IMG/VR virus record: IMGVR_UViG_3300037847_006309
Coordinates: 1 to 26,084 of that record
From: a virus
Strand: one strand, 5' to 3'
Length of the DNA stretch: 26,084 nt
Part shown: piece after piece, positions 25,529-26,084 of the stretch
How positions within the stretch are numbered: position 1 is the first letter of the stretch
Layout: each line of letters opens with the position of its first letter
Translations under genes and position numbers: made by a program
Notes under the pieces: model-generated
The model's input: only the letters and a program-made list of their open reading frames with translations
What the model was told of the DNA's origin: nothing
Database searches by the model: none

Positions 25529-26084
25529 TCTATATTAATTGAACTAACAATCCTTGGAATACTATCATCTTTAGTACCATTGTCTACACAATGCTTTAGA
25601 TAGGATGGAAAAATTACAAAATCATCTTCTTCTGTATCAAGAATATAATCACTAAAGTAAGTTGAATTATCTAAAGTATTATATAATTGCTTACTTATAT
25701 GTTTGTAGTTATCAAAAGGATCACTAATCTTCAGTGGATTTTTAAATCTAGTTGAACTATGAAAGTCTTTATTGTAACTTATATAATGTATACAAGCAAA
25801 CATACATTGACTATTATCTAATCTATGAAAATGATCGTGCTCCACCATGTATTTGGTATTGATAGCAATATTAGTTAAGTGCCACCTATAGTCAAAATTA
25901 CCTTGTATGGAAGACATGTAATCTTGGATTATATTATCATAGATGTCATCAAGACTACTTAGATCTGGACCATTCACCATATCATTAGTATAGTGATGTA
26001 GTACAGAAAAATTATCCCAATCGTTTCTGTAAGGTTGTTCTTTGTATCTAGAAATACATTCTTCAATAATTTTTTCTTTATCGT
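25516..26084 (-). CDS. 2OG-Fe(II) oxygenase-like protein, 5' end outside window
   Basis: The frame is open from the stop at 25516 to the window edge (about 188 residues visible; an internal ATG at 25980 is probably not the start because coding-like sequence continues upstream: RYKEQPYRNDWDNFSVLHHY). YMVEHDHFHRLDNSQCMFAC gives an HxH-like proximal site, and DDFVIFPSYLKHCVDNG the distal His, then PRIVSSINIEW. It is the third HxH-type member of this group in the window. Substrate unknown. Confidence 0.7.
   Translation of the reverse strand, partial: DKEKIIEECISRYKEQPYRNDWDNFSVLHHYTNDMVNGPDLSSLDDIYDNIIQDYMSSIQGNFDYRWHLTNIAINTKYMVEHDHFHRLDNSQCMFACIHYISYNKDFHSSTRFKNPLKISDPFDNYKHISKQLYNTLDNSTYFSDYILDTEEDDFVIFPSYLKHCVDNGTKDDSIPRIVSSINIEWKT

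Overview
The window looks like part of the genome of a T4-like cyanophage (cyanomyovirus) of marine Synechococcus or Prochlorococcus. The reasons are the mix of phage-type packing (4-nt ATGA and 1-nt TAATG/TGATG overlaps almost everywhere, many tiny membrane ORFs, scattered tRNAs, T4-late-like TATAAATA/CTAAATA boxes) with photosynthesis and carbon-metabolism genes typical of these phages: psbA (D1), two high-light-inducible (Hli) proteins, a plant-type ferredoxin and a TalC-type transaldolase. Almost everything is on the minus strand; only three secreted-protein ORFs near the left end are on the plus strand.

Layout, left to right. 1-202: 5' end of psbA on the minus strand, with a hairpin leader and overlapping sigma70-like and late-like promoters that face a divergent late-like promoter. 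447-2409 (+): three signal-peptide proteins of unknown role; the third has no usable start codon at its signal peptide and its 3' end overlaps an opposing gene by 221 nt. 2189-7797 (-): small membrane or secreted proteins, a staphylococcal-nuclease-like enzyme, a secreted HExxH protein and a lysozyme-like protein behind a strong promoter with a palindromic spacer. 7803-10257 (-): a redox and photoprotection cluster (Hli, one-helix peptide, ferredoxin, thioredoxin-like, membrane peptide, second Hli, peroxiredoxin-like) led by a consensus TTGACA-17-TATAAT promoter. 10332-18801 (-): an 11-gene sugar operon with a dTDP-glucose-4,6-dehydratase-like enzyme, a GDP-mannose-3,5-epimerase-like enzyme, two fucosyltransferase-like proteins (one fused to a second glycosyltransferase-like half), a GT9-like protein, a methyltransferase, the two HldE halves (heptose kinase and adenylyltransferase) as separate genes, a HAD phosphatase, a cupin and a GT25 enzyme. 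18833-18986: an unexplained pair of ~54-nt structured repeats followed by a strong terminator. 19067-26084: small early-type genes, talC, six tRNA genes (Pro, Ser, Val, Gly, Thr, Asn), four 2OG/Fe(II)-oxygenase-like proteins and an outer-membrane-like small barrel protein with a heavily folded leader.

How the genes may work together: psbA, Hli, ferredoxin, thioredoxin/peroxiredoxin and TalC fit maintenance of host photosynthesis and NADPH/pentose supply during infection. The sugar operon could make and transfer activated heptose, L-galactose-type or deoxy sugars onto host surface polysaccharide or virions. The tRNA genes are woven into mRNAs: three ORFs use the conserved TAG at tRNA positions 8-10 as their stop codon, so tRNA maturation would remove the stop from the message. 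That is the most unusual architectural feature here, followed by the tandem structured repeat at 18883-18986 and the folded RNA in front of tRNA-Pro.
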